Below are positions 11,799 to 22,884 of a stretch of DNA of 64,000 nt, piece after piece. The translations under genes were made by a program, and so were the position numbers. The DNA is taken from positions 82,048,647-82,112,646 of the forward strand of contig NC_133174.1 in assembly GCF_040802235.1 (NCBI RefSeq), written 5' to 3'. This DNA is from Manis javanica. Its lineage: Eukaryota > Chordata > Mammalia > Pholidota > Manidae. The notes under the pieces are model-generated. The model searched no databases. It was not told the origin of the DNA and saw only the letters and a list, made by a program, of their open reading frames with translations. Position 1 is the stretch's first letter; each line of letters starts with the position of its first letter.

Positions 11799-14152
11799 TG
11801 AAGCGGTAATCAAAAAACTGCCAAAGAACAAATTCCCTGGGCCAGATGGATTCACCTCGGAATTTTATCAGACATACAGGGAAGACATAATACCCATTCT
11901 CCTTAAAGTTTTCCAAAAAATACAAGAGGAGGGGATACTCCCAAACTCATTCTATGAAGCTAACATCACCCTAATACCAAAACGAGGCAAAGAGCCCACC
12001 AAAAAAGAAAACTACAGACCAATATCCCTGATGAATGTAGATGCAAAAATACTCAACAAAATATTAGCAAATCGAATTCAAATATACATCAAAAGGATCG
12101 TACACCATGACCAAGTGGGATTCATCCCAGGGATGCAAGAATGGTACAACATTCGAAAGTCCATCAACATCATCCATCACATCAACAAAAAGAAAAACAA
12201 AAACCATATGATCATCTCCATAGATGCTGAAAAAGCATTTGACAAAGTTCAACATCCATTCATGATAAAAACACTCATCAAAATGGGAATAGAGGGCAAG
12301 TACCTCAACATAATAAAGGCCATTTATGATAAATCTACAGTTAACATCATACTGAGCAGCGAGAGGCTGAAAGCTTTTCCTCTGAGATCGGGAACTAGAC
12401 AGGGATGTCCACTCTCCCCACTGTTATTTAACATAGTACTGGAGGTCCTTGCCAAGGCAATTAGACAAAACAAAGAAATACAAGGAATCCAGATTGGTAA
12501 AGAAGAAGTTAAACTGTCACTATTTGCAAATGACATGATACTGTACATAAAAATCCCTAAAGACTACACTCCAAAACTACTAGAACTGATATCGAAATAC
12601 AGCAAAGTTGCAGGATACAAAATTAACACACAGAAATCTGTGGCTTTCCTATACACTCAAAATTAACCAATAGAAAGAGAAATCAGGAAAACAACTCCAT
12701 TCACAATTGCATCAAAAAAAAAAAATACCCAGGAATAAACCTAACCAAGGAAGTGAAAGACTTTTACTCTGAAAACTGAAAGTCACTCTTAAGAGAAATT
12801 AAAGGGGACACTAACAGATGGAAACTCATCCCATGCTCATGGCTAGGAAGAATCAATATCGTCAAAATGGCCATCCTGCCCAAAGCAATATACAGATTTC
12901 ATGCAATCCCTATGAAACTACCAGCAACATTCTTCAATGAACTGGAACAAATAATTCAAAAATTCATATGGAAACACCAAAGACCCCGAATAGCCAAAGC
13001 AATCCTGAGAAAGAAGAATAAAGTAGAGGGGAATCTCACTCCCCAACTTCAAGCTCTACTTTAAAGCCATAGTAATCAAGACAATTTGGTACTGGCACAA
13101 GAACAGAGCCACTGACCAATGGAACAGACTAGAGAATCCAGACATTAGCTCAGACATATATGGTCAATTAATATCTGATAAAGGAACCATAGACATACAA
13201 TGGCGAAATGACAGTCTCTTCAACAAATGGTGCTGGCAAAACTGGACAGCTACATGTAGGAGAATGAAACTGGACCATTGGCTAACCGCATATACAAATG
13301 TAAACTCAAAATGGATCAAAGACCTGAATGTAAGTCATGAAATCATTAAACTCTTGGAAAAAAACATAGGCAAAAACCTCTTAGACATAAACATGAGTGA
13401 CCTCTTCTTGAACATATCTCCCCAGGCAAGGAAAACAACAGCAAAAATGAACAAGTGGGACTATATTAAGCTGAAAAGCTTCTGTACAGCAGAAGACACC
13501 ATCAATAGCACAAAAAGGAACCCTACAGTATGGGAGAATATATTTGAAAATGACAGGTCCAGAATATATAAAGAGCTCACACGCCTCAATAAACAAAAAA
13601 CAAATAACCCAATTAAAAAATGGGCAGAGGAATTGAACAGACAGTTCTCCAAAAAAGAAATACAGATGGCCAACAGACACATGAAAAGATGCTCCATATC
13701 GCTAATTATCAGAGAAATGCAAATTAAAACTACAATGAGGTATCACCTCACACCAGTAAGGATGGCTGCCATCCAAAATACAAACAACAAAAAATGTTGG
13801 TGAGGCTGTGAAGAAAGGGGAACCCTCTTCCCATTTGACCCAGGAATTGCAATCCTAGGAATGTACCCCAAGAACGCAGCAATCAAGTTTGAGAAAGACA
13901 GATGCACCCCTATGTTTATCACAGCACTATTTACAATAGCCAAGAATTGGAAGCAACCTAAATGTCCATCGATAGATGAATGGATAAAGAAGATGTGGTA
14001 CATATACACAATGGAATACTACTCAGCCATAAGAAGAGGGCACATCCTACCATTTGCAGCAACATGGATGGAGCTGGAGGGTATTATGCTCAGTGAAATA
14101 AGCCAAGCGGAGAAAGAGAAATACCAAATGATTTCACTCATCTGTGGAGTAT
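11799..14152 (+). pseudogene. L1 ORF2 RT pseudogene (copy 3)
   Basis: One frame is open from the truncation to about 12666 and includes [28 protein letters not shown] and [14 protein letters not shown]. The catalytic motif reads FANDM, so the first of the two aspartates is Asn. Shifts follow near 12715 and 13040. The piece 13264-13803 ends at TGA just where the Cys-rich motif begins (CW-stop-GC). Beyond it about 110 bases are deleted ('gaaccctcttcccatttgac'), which removes the HX4C half of the motif. Two independent lesions in essential sites make it inactive. Confidence 0.9.
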
Positions 14153-14224
14153 AAGAACAAAGGAAAAACTTAAGGAACAAAACAGCAGCAGAGTCACAGA
14201 ACCCAAGAATGGACTAACGGGTAC

Positions 14225-14345
14225 CAAAGGGAAATGGACTGGGGAGGATGTGTGGGTAGGGAGGGATAAGGGTGGGGGGATAAAGAAGGGGGGTATTAAG
14301 GTCAGCATGCATGGGGGGGAGAAAGGGGAGGTCTGTACAACACAG
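14225..14345 (+). other. G-rich tract in an L1 3' UTR
   Basis: The sense strand holds several runs of three or more G separated by short loops (for example 'gggtagggagggataagggt' and two longer G runs after it). This fits the guanine-quadruplex-prone tract known in L1 3' UTRs. The same tract recurs at about 11455-11500, 30045-30125 and 63175-63370, and in reverse complement at about 35540-35660 and 49780-49860. Confidence 0.6.
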
Positions 14346-14495
14346 AGAAGATGTAGTGATTCTACAACATTTTGCTATGCTGATGAACAGTGACTGTAAG
14401 GGGTTTTGTGGGGGTGATCTGGTATAGGGGAGAGCCTAGTAAACATAATGTTCTTCATGTAATTATAGATTAATGATAGCAAAAAAAGAAAGAAA

Positions 14496-14654
14496 GATAG
14501 AAAAGGGGAATTACTCCCTGATAGGATAAAACTAACTGTAAATCAACGATTAATGCATGCTTTAAATATCCTTAATTTTGACCACTTAAAGGGTGTCAGA
14601 TGATTGGCTATGGAGGTACATTTTTCTGATAATATTCCTTTCTCTTAAAAAAAA
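14496..14654. other. Short unassigned spacer
   Basis: About 160 bases between the L1 copy 3 tail and the ERV env region, ending in a run of A at 14648-14660. I do not recognise it. It may be more of the flank that L1 copy 3 entered. Confidence 0.4.
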
Positions 14655-14869
14655 AAAAAGCAGTTCCTGTGTGGTGACCTCCAATGAGTTCTACACAATG
14701 GTATAAAGGGCATATAAAAGTGTAGGCAAAGGGTCTGTTTGTGTTTATACAGAGGATCAAAGGCTAATTTGGCTACCCAGATAATGAACTAAGATACGAT
14801 ATGAAAAAGAACTTCCAACATCAGCACTCTCTGGAAGACTCATACCAGAAGATGATCATCAAAAAACCC

Positions 14870-15382
14870 CAACAAAGATCCACGCGCTGGTGCAGCTGTG
14901 GATGCACTCATCCCACTGGTTCCTGGACTTGCCATGGGAATGAGGAAGGAGATATCTAAGCTCTCCCTTGCATGCAGTAAAACAACAAATTTGACTGGAT
15001 CTGTACTGTTGGAACTCAACCAAGAATTAGGAGAAGTGCAAATTGTAGCACTCCAAAATCTTACAACTACAGACTATCTACTGTTAAAAGAACATATGGT
15101 ATGTGAATAGTCCCCAGGAATGGGTTATTTTAATTTGTCTGATTTCTCTCAGACTGTTCAAGTTCAGTTGGACAATATCCACCATATCATAGATAAGTTT
15201 TCACAAATGCCTAAGGTGCCTAACTGGTTTTCTTGGTTTCACTACAGATGGCTGGTAATTATAGGTCTGCTTTGGTTATGTAACTGTACTCCTATTATGT
15301 CAATGTGTGTGTGCAATTTAATTAGTAGTTTAAAACCTATACATGCGGAAGTTACTCTACAAGAAGATATGTCAAAGAAATA
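14870..15382 (+). pseudogene. ERV env transmembrane-subunit pseudogene
   Basis: A frame with one in-frame stop (TAG 15108-15110) runs from about 14875 to 15382. It shows an Ala-rich, hydrophobic N-terminal stretch like a fusion peptide (VDALIPLVPG), a heptad region, then the LQN..DYLLL segment typical of class I and related env TM proteins. The disulphide motif CX6CC is damaged: the first Cys is present, the stop lies inside the spacer, and both terminal Cys are replaced. FNLSD follows. A Trp-rich membrane-proximal segment and a hydrophobic anchor sit near 15220-15320. The surface subunit is missing. It is not an intact gene. The assignment rests on motif order; the ERV family is not named. 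Confidence 0.7.
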
Positions 15383-15989
15383 ATCAATCTTCCCATGTTT
15401 TCTTCCGCCTGCTACTTCTATAGCTTTTCTTCTTCCTTCCTAACTACAACCCTTAAATAGAATTCGTGCCTCATATCGAATTTACCGAGTATCATAATTC
15501 CTCCAAGTGGTAAAGATACCTCAAGACAAATGCTGAGCATAGAAGCCACAGGGCATAAATATGCAAAGAAGTAAAAAGCTAACGTTTTCAAACAATAAGG
15601 CTTCTCTCTCACTTACCAACTTTACATTTCCCTGTATGGCCCCGGAAGATGACTGGTTAGCCAGAGACGGGTAAGATTCCTCAAGGGAGGAACAACCTAA
15701 GACAGGCATAGTCACAGGGGGGCCATCAGGTGAGAAATTGGGGATCAACAGAGGTGAGGCTTAGAACCTCACCCCCGTTCTGAGAGAAATCTTCTGCATC
15801 CGTGGATGTTTTATTGCCCCTGTGTAGCTTGGATTAACACATAGTCTACAGGCACACACCTGATCATCTACATTTGCTCTCTTACAACACTAAACTATGT
15901 TGCATAGTTTTTTTGCATCTACCTACTTTATCTTGCATCTACCTACCACTTCAGCATTTTATTAAAAATAATAATAATAAAGAGAGAAA

Positions 15990-16310
15990 TGTGGTATCCA
16001 CATATAAATCAAGTATAAAAATCAAACGAATATTCATATTTGAACTGATTGTTTATAGTTCATAATGCATGATCAAAATCGAAAGTTTCTGTGATGACTG
16101 CCCTTGTACTGTTCACCATGTAACTTATTCACTATGTAAGAATCTGTTCTCCATGTAAGAAGTTGTTCGTTATGCTTCAGAAGATTGGAGACTGACGAGA
16201 ATTAAGCTTGGGGTGGATTAATGATTGTGCATTGAGCATTGACTCCCCTATACAGAATTTTATTGTTGTTAACAACCATTTGATCAATAAATATAAGAGA
16301 TGCCCTCTCA
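15990..16310 (+). repeat. ERV LTR (U3-R portion)
   Basis: The segment begins TGTGGTATCC directly after the purine tract 'aaagagagaaa' and ends at the polyadenylation site. The minus-strand copy at 43315-43637 is collinear and of nearly the same length (323 against 321 bases). Both stop at the same CTCTCA end followed by A, so the shared end is a transcript end and not a chance truncation. Confidence 0.65.
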
Positions 16311-16319
16311 AAAAAAAAG

Positions 16320-16530
16320 TACAGACTTCCAATTGTAAAATAAATAAGTAACCGGGATGTAATGTATAGCATAAGGAATATAGTCAAAATGTTGTAACAA
16401 CTTTGTAAGGTGATATCTGGTAGCTACAATTATCATGTATATAAATGTTGAATCACTGTGTTGTACACCTGAAACTAGTGTAATACTGTGTGTCAACTAC
16501 CCTTCAATAAAAAATAATTATCTAAAAAAG
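16320..16530 (+). repeat. 3' end of an older L1 (L1MA-like)
   Basis: The block 'gttgtacacctgaaactagt' followed by 'tgtcaactacccttcaataa' is the well-known end of an L1M 3' UTR. The start is cut at the ERV-derived element. Confidence 0.7.
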
Positions 16531-17410
16531 AATGAGAGAAATAAATTGTATTTCACATTCATTTATTCCATATGCAAAGCTCCCCGTGTCTTTCATAAAC
16601 CCAGGCCTCTAACCTCTACTGTATTTCTTATGTCTTAAGAACTTCCTTTAACACATCTTGCAGGGTAGGTATGTTGGGAATTCATTCCGTTTTTGTTTAT
16701 CTAAAAAGTATTTCTTCCTTACTTTATGGGGATATTTTCAATTGGTATATAAATTTGGGTTGAATCTTTTGATGCTTTAAAGATGTGACTCTATTGTCTC
16801 CTTGCTTTCATGGTTTGTGATGAGAAATATGATATAATACTTCTCTTTGATTCTTTGTATGTACTGAGGTTTTTTTTCTTTGGTTCCTCCAATATTTTCT
16901 TTTTGACTTTGGTTTTCAGCAGTCTGAATATGATATGCCTGGATGTGGATGTTATCTGAGCTTTTGTATATGTTGTTTGGTTTCTGTCACTAATCTTGGA
17001 AAATCTCACTCATTAGTTCTTCAAACATTTCTTCTGACTTTTTATTTATTCTTGTGATTTTGTTTATACACATACTGCACCATTTGATATTATCCCGCAG
17101 TTCTTGGATACTCTGCTTTGTTTTCCACTCGTTTTTCTCTCTTTGCATTTCAGTTTGGGTAATTTCTATTGAACTGTCTTTAGGCTACCTGAGTCTGTCT
17201 TCTGTGAAAAGTCTTCCGATAAACCCATTGATGGAACTATTCATTTTACTTTAAAAAATTGTGCACTTCTATTTGTAATTTCTTGTAATTTCCATGCCTT
17301 TGCTGAAATTACCTATTTTTTTCGTGTATGTTGTTCTGTCTTTTCCATTAGATGCCTTGATATATTAACTATAGTTGTTTAAAATTTTGTCTCATGGTTC
17401 TAACATGTCT

Positions 17411-17786
17411 TGCTATGAACCAAACTGTGCTCCCCCAAGATTCTTATGTTGAAGCCCTTACCCCCAATGTGATGGTAATTGGAGATAGGGACTTTAAAGA
17501 GGTAATTATGGTTAAATGAAGTGACAATGGCAGGGCCCCAATACAATGGGATTGATGTCCTTAGAAGAAGAGAATATGACACCAGAAATGTACGTGCATA
17601 GAGAAAAGGCCATGTGGAACAAGAAAGTGACCATCTGTAAGCCAAGAAAAGAGCTGTCAGAAGAAACCAACCCCAATGACACCTTGATCTAGGATTTCTA
17701 GCCTCCAGAGTGTAAGAAAATTAATTTTTGTTGTTTAAATCACCCAGCCTGGGAATTTGTTATGGCAGTATGAACAACCTAGTGCA
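17411..17786 (+). repeat. MaLR solo LTR with 5-bp TSD
   Basis: A complete LTR of 376 bases begins TG (17411) and ends CA (17786). TGTCT flanks it on both sides (17406-17410 and 17787-17791). Internal blocks match MLT1/MST LTRs: 'cttatgttgaagcccttacc', 'gtgatggtaattggagatag' and 'ttaatttttgttgtttaaat'. Solo LTRs arise by recombination between the two LTRs of a provirus. Confidence 0.85.
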
Positions 17787-17917
17787 TGTCTTATATGTGA
17801 ATTTAGTTTTTATTATTTTTTTGTCTTTTCATATGTATTTTTACTGCTTTTTGACATTCCTCATAAATTTTTGTTGGAAGTGAGATGTGTAGGGAAATTG
17901 ATACTTGGGTAATTTTT

Positions 17918-18592
17918 TCTTTTTTTAAAATTGGAATACAGTTGATATAGAATATTATATTGGTTTCGGATGTAAAACACAGTGACTCAATAATTATATA
18001 CACTACTAAATACTTGCACTGCAAGTGTAGTTACCCCTGTTACCATAGCAAGATATTATAGTATTGTTGGTTATATTCTCTATGTTGTACTTCCATTCCT
18101 ATGACTAACATTTTATAATTTGAAGTTAGTACACCTTTATCCCCTTCACCTATTTCACGTCACTCCCCATTCCCCTCCCTATGGTAAACAACAGTCTGTT
18201 GTCGGTATTTATGGGTCTGTTTCTTTTTTGTTTGTTTGTTTCATTTTAGATTCCACATATAACTGAAATTATATGGTATTCGTCTTTATCTGACTTACAT
18301 CACTTAGCATGATACCCTGTAGGTCCATCCATGTTGTTTCAAATGGCAGGGTTTCCTTCTTTTTTATGGTTGAGTAACATTCCATTGTGTATATGTACCA
18401 CATCTTCTCTACCCATTCATCTTATCGATGGGCACTTGGGTTGCTTCCCTATCTTGGCTATTGTAAATAATGTGGAAATAAACGTAGGGGTGCATATATC
18501 TTTTTGAGTTAGTGATGTTGTTTTCTTTGGGTAAATTCCCAGAAGTGGATTTGCTGGGTCATATGGTATTTCTATTCTTAGTTTTTATATGT
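17918..18592 (-). mobile_element. L1MA-like 3' end, antisense
   Basis: The plus strand reads 'cccttcacctatttcacg', 'ccatccatgttgtttcaaat' and 'gggtaaattcccagaagtgg', the reverse of the end of L1 ORF2 and its 3' UTR. It sits within the older antisense L1. It is a 5'-truncated copy of an intermediate-age L1. Confidence 0.75.
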
Positions 18593-19349
18593 TTTGAGCG
18601 GAGCATGCCTTTTATACTGTCAGGCATTTAGAGTGGGGATTTGTGTTCATTTAGTCAGGAGTTGGGCTGTGTTTGTATGTTTATAATTTGTTATTGGTCT
18701 TGTTACCAGAGATGAAGTTTGTTGTTCCTCAGGGCATCAGAGATATCATATCTCTCTACTGACATGCTTTGTTTTTGTCTTCTTCCTTGGCTGTGAGTAT
18801 TCTGTTTGTGCTGATCCTAAAGAGTTTTTTTATCTTACAGTTGTCTCAGCTACATTCTACTGTTACCTTTGCTTGGTATATGTTATTGTACTTGTTGGAT
18901 GTAGTGGAGAGGGCATTCTCTAAGGTTCTAATTAAGCCTCGGGCTTCCATAGGAGCTGTGCACCTGTACCTGGGAGTATGGCTTTCACAGATATTTCTTA
19001 CTTCTTCTCCATAGGTAAAGACTCCCCTCTTCCTTTTCCCAAGCTGCACGGGCATCCTCTAGTGTTCCCAGGCTACACTATTAAAACTCTCCCTGCATAT
19101 TAAAGCTTTTATAACATAGGAGAGATAAAGAAGTTGGGCCTGAGTAGAGTTTTATTGGTGTGTCTGTGTTCTTTCACCAGCTACAATGGAAATCTACCAG
19201 TGCTTTTAAGACATACATGTTGATGAGGTTCCCTCCACAGGTAAAGCTTCTTGTTTAGAAAGAGATATGGGGGACATGTCTGGGTTAATTTCAACAGTGG
19301 CTGCTCTTCTCCTCCACAAGTCAGGGATATAGGAGGCTTCTCTGCATTC

Positions 19350-21270
19350 TCCGTAATCTTCCCTATGGAGGAGTTTGGTTGACAATTGGAGGAAAAACCT
19401 CCAAGAAGTTGGGATTTCCATAAAAGAACCACAAGACTACCTGGATTAGTACTACAAATAGTTTGTGAACATCCACCGAAAACAGAAACAAAAACAAAAA
19501 CAAAACACTTTCTAAAAATAAGGAACCTAATAAGTATAATAGAAAAATATCTACAGATGCAATACGACAAAAGTTTCCAGAAATAAAGGAAAATTGAATC
19601 ACCCCCCTTAAAAGAACACACTCTCTACAAGGAAAAATTGATACAGGGCAATCAATACTGAGATATCTTCAAGATGTGTTATGGTACTTTAAGAAAGAAT
19701 TCTTCAGGAACCTAGGCACACACACACAAAAGCAATAACTTGCATGGGAACAAATTGTTTCCGTTTCAATGTAAAAGTAAAGGGTGACATCTCTAGAATG
19801 GTTATAGTTCTGGGCAAGATGCAGGATGTAGACATAAAATGTGGACATGGTGCATGGAGCAGCTATTTGAGGACTCTGACAAGCAAGATTGGGGAAGAAC
19901 ACTGCAATCTGAAGTACCACTGAAGCAGTGGTGATTTTACCAATTTTCCCCCTTCCATATCCTCAGTTCAGTGTAGCATGAAAGTTAGAAGTGGGCAATG
20001 GTGTAGACATAGAGAGCTCTAGTTCTAACTTGAGGAGAGGGAAAGGGAATAGTAACTCTCAGAGAGACTGAAGGAAATCCCCAGTTTTTCTTTCTTTTTT
20101 CCTCCATTCTTACACATTCTAATCCACAAGGAATCCTACAGAAGCAGCAGTGCTAACAGAGGCAGCAGTGAGAATGGCAGCTGTGGGGGATTTGAAGTGC
20201 CTAAACTCCGAAGGAAGGTAACCTTCTTCTGTGATTGCAAGAACTGTCATCCCAAGAGGGTGGAGGCACACACAGATGACTCCCCTGCCTACCCAACCCC
20301 CTACCCACTTCCCCTGCCTTGGTCTTCTTGCTATGTGGCACCAGAAGAAGGCAAAGGCACAGTAAGTGTGTGGCAGACAGGGTAACTAAAGTCACAGCTT
20401 TCTAACTAAAAGATTGAGGGAACCAAAAAGTACTGGAGACATTTCAGAGAGGGAGGAGCTCAGAAAAAGAAACCCATAAAGCTGCGTGTGAACTTCTGGA
20501 TGACTCCTAAGTTGTGTATTCATGGATGTGATCCTATGCAACATAACAAAGACTTTGGAGACTGAACTAAGGGATAGGCCATACCAGTTCATGTTTCACA
20601 GAACCACATAGCATTGCAAAGTCTTTGAAAATAGAACTGACATTAAAACCACAAATCATAGAGGGCTGGTCAGAACATGTGGCCTGAACCCAAATGAGTT
20701 GGGGAAGAAATGAACAGAGCCTCAGGGATTTGTGGGAATATAATGAAAGAGCCAACATTTGTCTCACTGAAGTGCTAGAGGAGAGGAAAAAGAGGGTGGG
20801 GCTGAAAAGGCATTCAAAGAAATAACACCTGAAAGTTTTTCAAGTGTGGCAAAAGACATAAACCTATAGATTTAAAAAGGTGAGAGAACCACAAAGAGAA
20901 TAAGCCTAAAGAAATGAACACGAACATACATCTCAGTCAAACTCTGGAAAACTAAAAACCTAGAAAAAAATCTTGAAAGCAACAAGAGAGAAACAACACC
21001 TTACCTGTACAGGAAAAGCAAGTAGAATGGCAGCGGATTTCTCATCAGAAACCATGGAGACCAGAAGGAAGTGGCACGACACTTTTCAGTGGTGAAAGAA
21101 AGAACCAGAATCCTCTACTAAGTGAAATTACCCTTCACAAATGCAAAAGAAATCAAGACATTCTCAGATGAGGGACAATTAGGAGAATTTGTTGCCACCA
21201 GACCTACCCTTATCCCATTGAAAGAATTTTCCCATGTAAGAATCCACTGGGCATGTAGAAAACATTGGCT
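19350..21270 (+). mobile_element. Ancient L1/HAL1-like 5' region and ORF1
   Basis: The last 400 bases (20820-21230) match the C-terminal domain of L1 ORF1: 'gaaaccatggagaccagaag', 'gaagtggcacgacacttttc' and a degraded tail. No ORF2 follows; L2 sequence begins instead. That suits an ORF1-only HAL1 element, but an L1 with a lost ORF2 is equally possible. The part before 20800 is assigned only by continuity and is weak. The 146-codon minus frame at 19181-19621 has no protein-like features. Confidence 0.4.
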
Positions 21271-21389
21271 GAGTGATGTGCTCACCTGTGCCCTCTAATA
21301 TGCATATTTATCATACTGCTAAATAATGGAAGAATACATCTCAGAATTCCCCATCAGCCCAAAGTACAAGTCTGGGCTGGCTGCTGCCT

Positions 21390-22350
21390 CCAGTCCCTCC
21401 ACTAAGACTGCTCCTGCCAAGGCCCCCAGCAACACTCACATTGTCTAATTCAATGAATATGTCTTTTGTTTATCATTTTGGAACTTAAAAACTGTTCTTG
21501 AGTTTGTCACTTCTTGCTCTGTTCTCCTTCTGTTTTCCTTCTGACCCCTCACTCTCTTCTCCTTTCGTCTGATTCTCTCCCCTCCCTCCCTCCCTCCCTC
21601 TCTCTCTCTCCTCTCTCTCTCTCTCTTTTTTCTGTGAAGACATTCCTCCTATCTCCTCACAGAATTTTCTTCTTTCACCCACCCCTTACAAGAACTTGCC
21701 CTTCATTCCCTTCTGTGTTCTCTCTGTGCGCTCTCCCTGCATGATCTCACTACATCCTTGTCCTAAAGAACTATCCCGATGACAACCAAATTTGTGTCTC
21801 CAGCCCTGACCATGCTCTTGACATCCCAAGCCATTTATCCTTCATCTCTGTCTGGATAGCTTACAGACCTCTCAAATCTCACATACGCCAAACTGAACTC
21901 ATATTCCTATCAATACCTGGACCTTCTCCTTCAGCCCATTATCTCCACAAATGGCTCTGAAGTCCATAATTCCCTCACTGTGCCCTTAGGGACTCATGCC
22001 AGAGCCTCCCCTTTCCTTCCCCCACCAATACCCTGCTTTTATGCTTGGCTAACTTTTATTCATCCTTCAAGTTTCAGCTTGGACACCAATTTCTGCAGGA
22101 ATATTTCTTCAACCCCACAAGTCCATGTAAGTTATTCCTCCTAGGTGTTCCTATAGCACATTGAACTTTCCCTTTCATAGAACTTATCACAGCATAGTGT
22201 TGTAATTGTCAGGTTCTTTGTCTGTATCTTCCACCAGATTACACACAGGGACCTGATCTACATTGCTCATTGGTATTTCCTCTATGCCTACCACAGTCCC
22301 AGGCTACAGTAGGCACTTGATAAATATTTGTTGAAGGAATAAACAAATGA
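21390..22350 (+). repeat. L2 LINE fragment (ORF end and 3' UTR)
   Basis: The block 'tttgtgtctccagccctgac' follows a decayed RT active-site region, and 'ccaaactgaactcatattcc' and 'cttttattcatccttcaag' follow in L2 order. The piece ends in 'aggcacttgataaatatttg' and 'ttgaaggaataaac', the typical L2 tail. A pyrimidine-rich block (21560-21630) has grown inside it. Confidence 0.75.
21560..21630 (+). repeat. Low-complexity CT-rich tract
   Basis: Tandem CCCT and CT repeats on the plus strand (GA-rich on the other). The open frames over it are artefacts of low complexity. Confidence 0.85.
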
Positions 22351-22469
22351 ATCATCAAGTCTCCAGCTAGGTTCAACAGTATCAGAAATATGTAGTGAAC
22401 ACCTATTATGTATTATTTAATTACCTAAATTAAAAAATTTGTGTCCTCCAGTGTTGTCTACCAATGCAA

Positions 22470-22875
22470 TAATTGGTTGAGATATCTGTCATTCCTTGAC
22501 TGGTATACTGAGGCAGCTCTCTAGCTCCAATTTCAATCCTTTCTGCTCTATTCTCCACACAGCTGCCAGGATGATCTTTCTGGAAACAAATCAGATGTCA
22601 GTCCCGAGTTGAACGGCCATAGTGGGTTCACTATAGCCGACAAGCTATTCCAAAACCTGAGCATAAAAGAACAGAACCTCTATGTCTTCACTCCTGCCTG
22701 CCTCTTCTCCAGCCACATCAACTACAACTCTCACAGGCATCCAGCTCTCCAGCCTCAATGAGTAAATTGGAGGTCCCCCCCAAAGGCCTTGGATTCTCAT
22801 CATGCTACAGATCCCTCCACAAATGCACATTGTCCTCAAGTGGCTTGCCTGATTCACTCCTATGCTTTCAATAAA
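22470..22875 (+). repeat. Second L2 fragment
   Basis: 'cacagctgccaggatgatct' and 'ctggaaacaaatcagatgtc' match the L2 stretch just upstream of its 3' UTR. 'cttctccagccacatcaact' follows in the right order. Decayed and without a preserved end. Confidence 0.55.
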
Positions 22876-22884
22876 ATGTTTATT

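Larger units (their letters stand above)
11799..14495 (+). mobile_element. Young L1 copy 3, 5'-truncated
   Basis: The copy begins inside the RT domain of ORF2 ('agcggtaatcaaaaaactgc') and runs to the L1 3' UTR. It ends in an impure A-rich tail 'gcaaaaaaagaaagaaag'. Truncation at the 5' end is the usual result of incomplete target-primed reverse transcription. The left border is exact to about 3 bases. I could not find a convincing TSD. It lies only 75 bp from copy 2, in the same ERV fragment. Confidence 0.9.
14655..16318 (+). mobile_element. ERV 3' end (env TM to LTR) terminated by poly(A)
   Basis: The order is an env transmembrane-subunit pseudogene, about 600 bases of untranslated sequence, a polypurine tract (15979-15989), and an LTR-like segment (15990-16310) followed directly by eight A. 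AATAAA at 16286-16291 is 19 bases before the A run, as at a cleaved and polyadenylated mRNA end. No 5' LTR, gag or pol is present on this strand. A proviral 3' LTR should continue into U5, which is absent. The copy therefore looks like a retroposed ERV transcript or a subgenomic derivative. The left border is uncertain. Confidence 0.65.
16600..19340 (-). mobile_element. Ancient L1, antisense, interrupted twice
   Basis: On the minus strand 16600-17405 resembles L1 ORF1 ('ggtttgtgatgagaaatatg' is the reverse of the conserved ORF1 C-terminal region). The same element seems to resume at 17792-17917 and again from about 18593 with 5' UTR-like sequence ('gtcaggcatttagagtgggg'). It is split by a MaLR solo LTR (17411-17786) and an L1MA-like 3' end (17918-18592). 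The 5' limit near 19340 is poorly defined. No frame survives. Confidence 0.55.

Noticed and set aside
11765-14550. 'aactgttaatcaagtaatt' and 'aactgtaaatcaacgatta' as the TSD of L1 copy 3
   Set aside because: The right match begins about 40 bases beyond the A tail and both are AT-rich, so chance similarity is likely.
19181-19621. 146-codon minus-strand frame
   Set aside because: No recognisable domain and uneven composition. It sits over old L1-like sequence.
21485-21744. Ser/Leu-rich and Arg/Glu-rich frames
   Set aside because: Low-complexity CT/GA tract.
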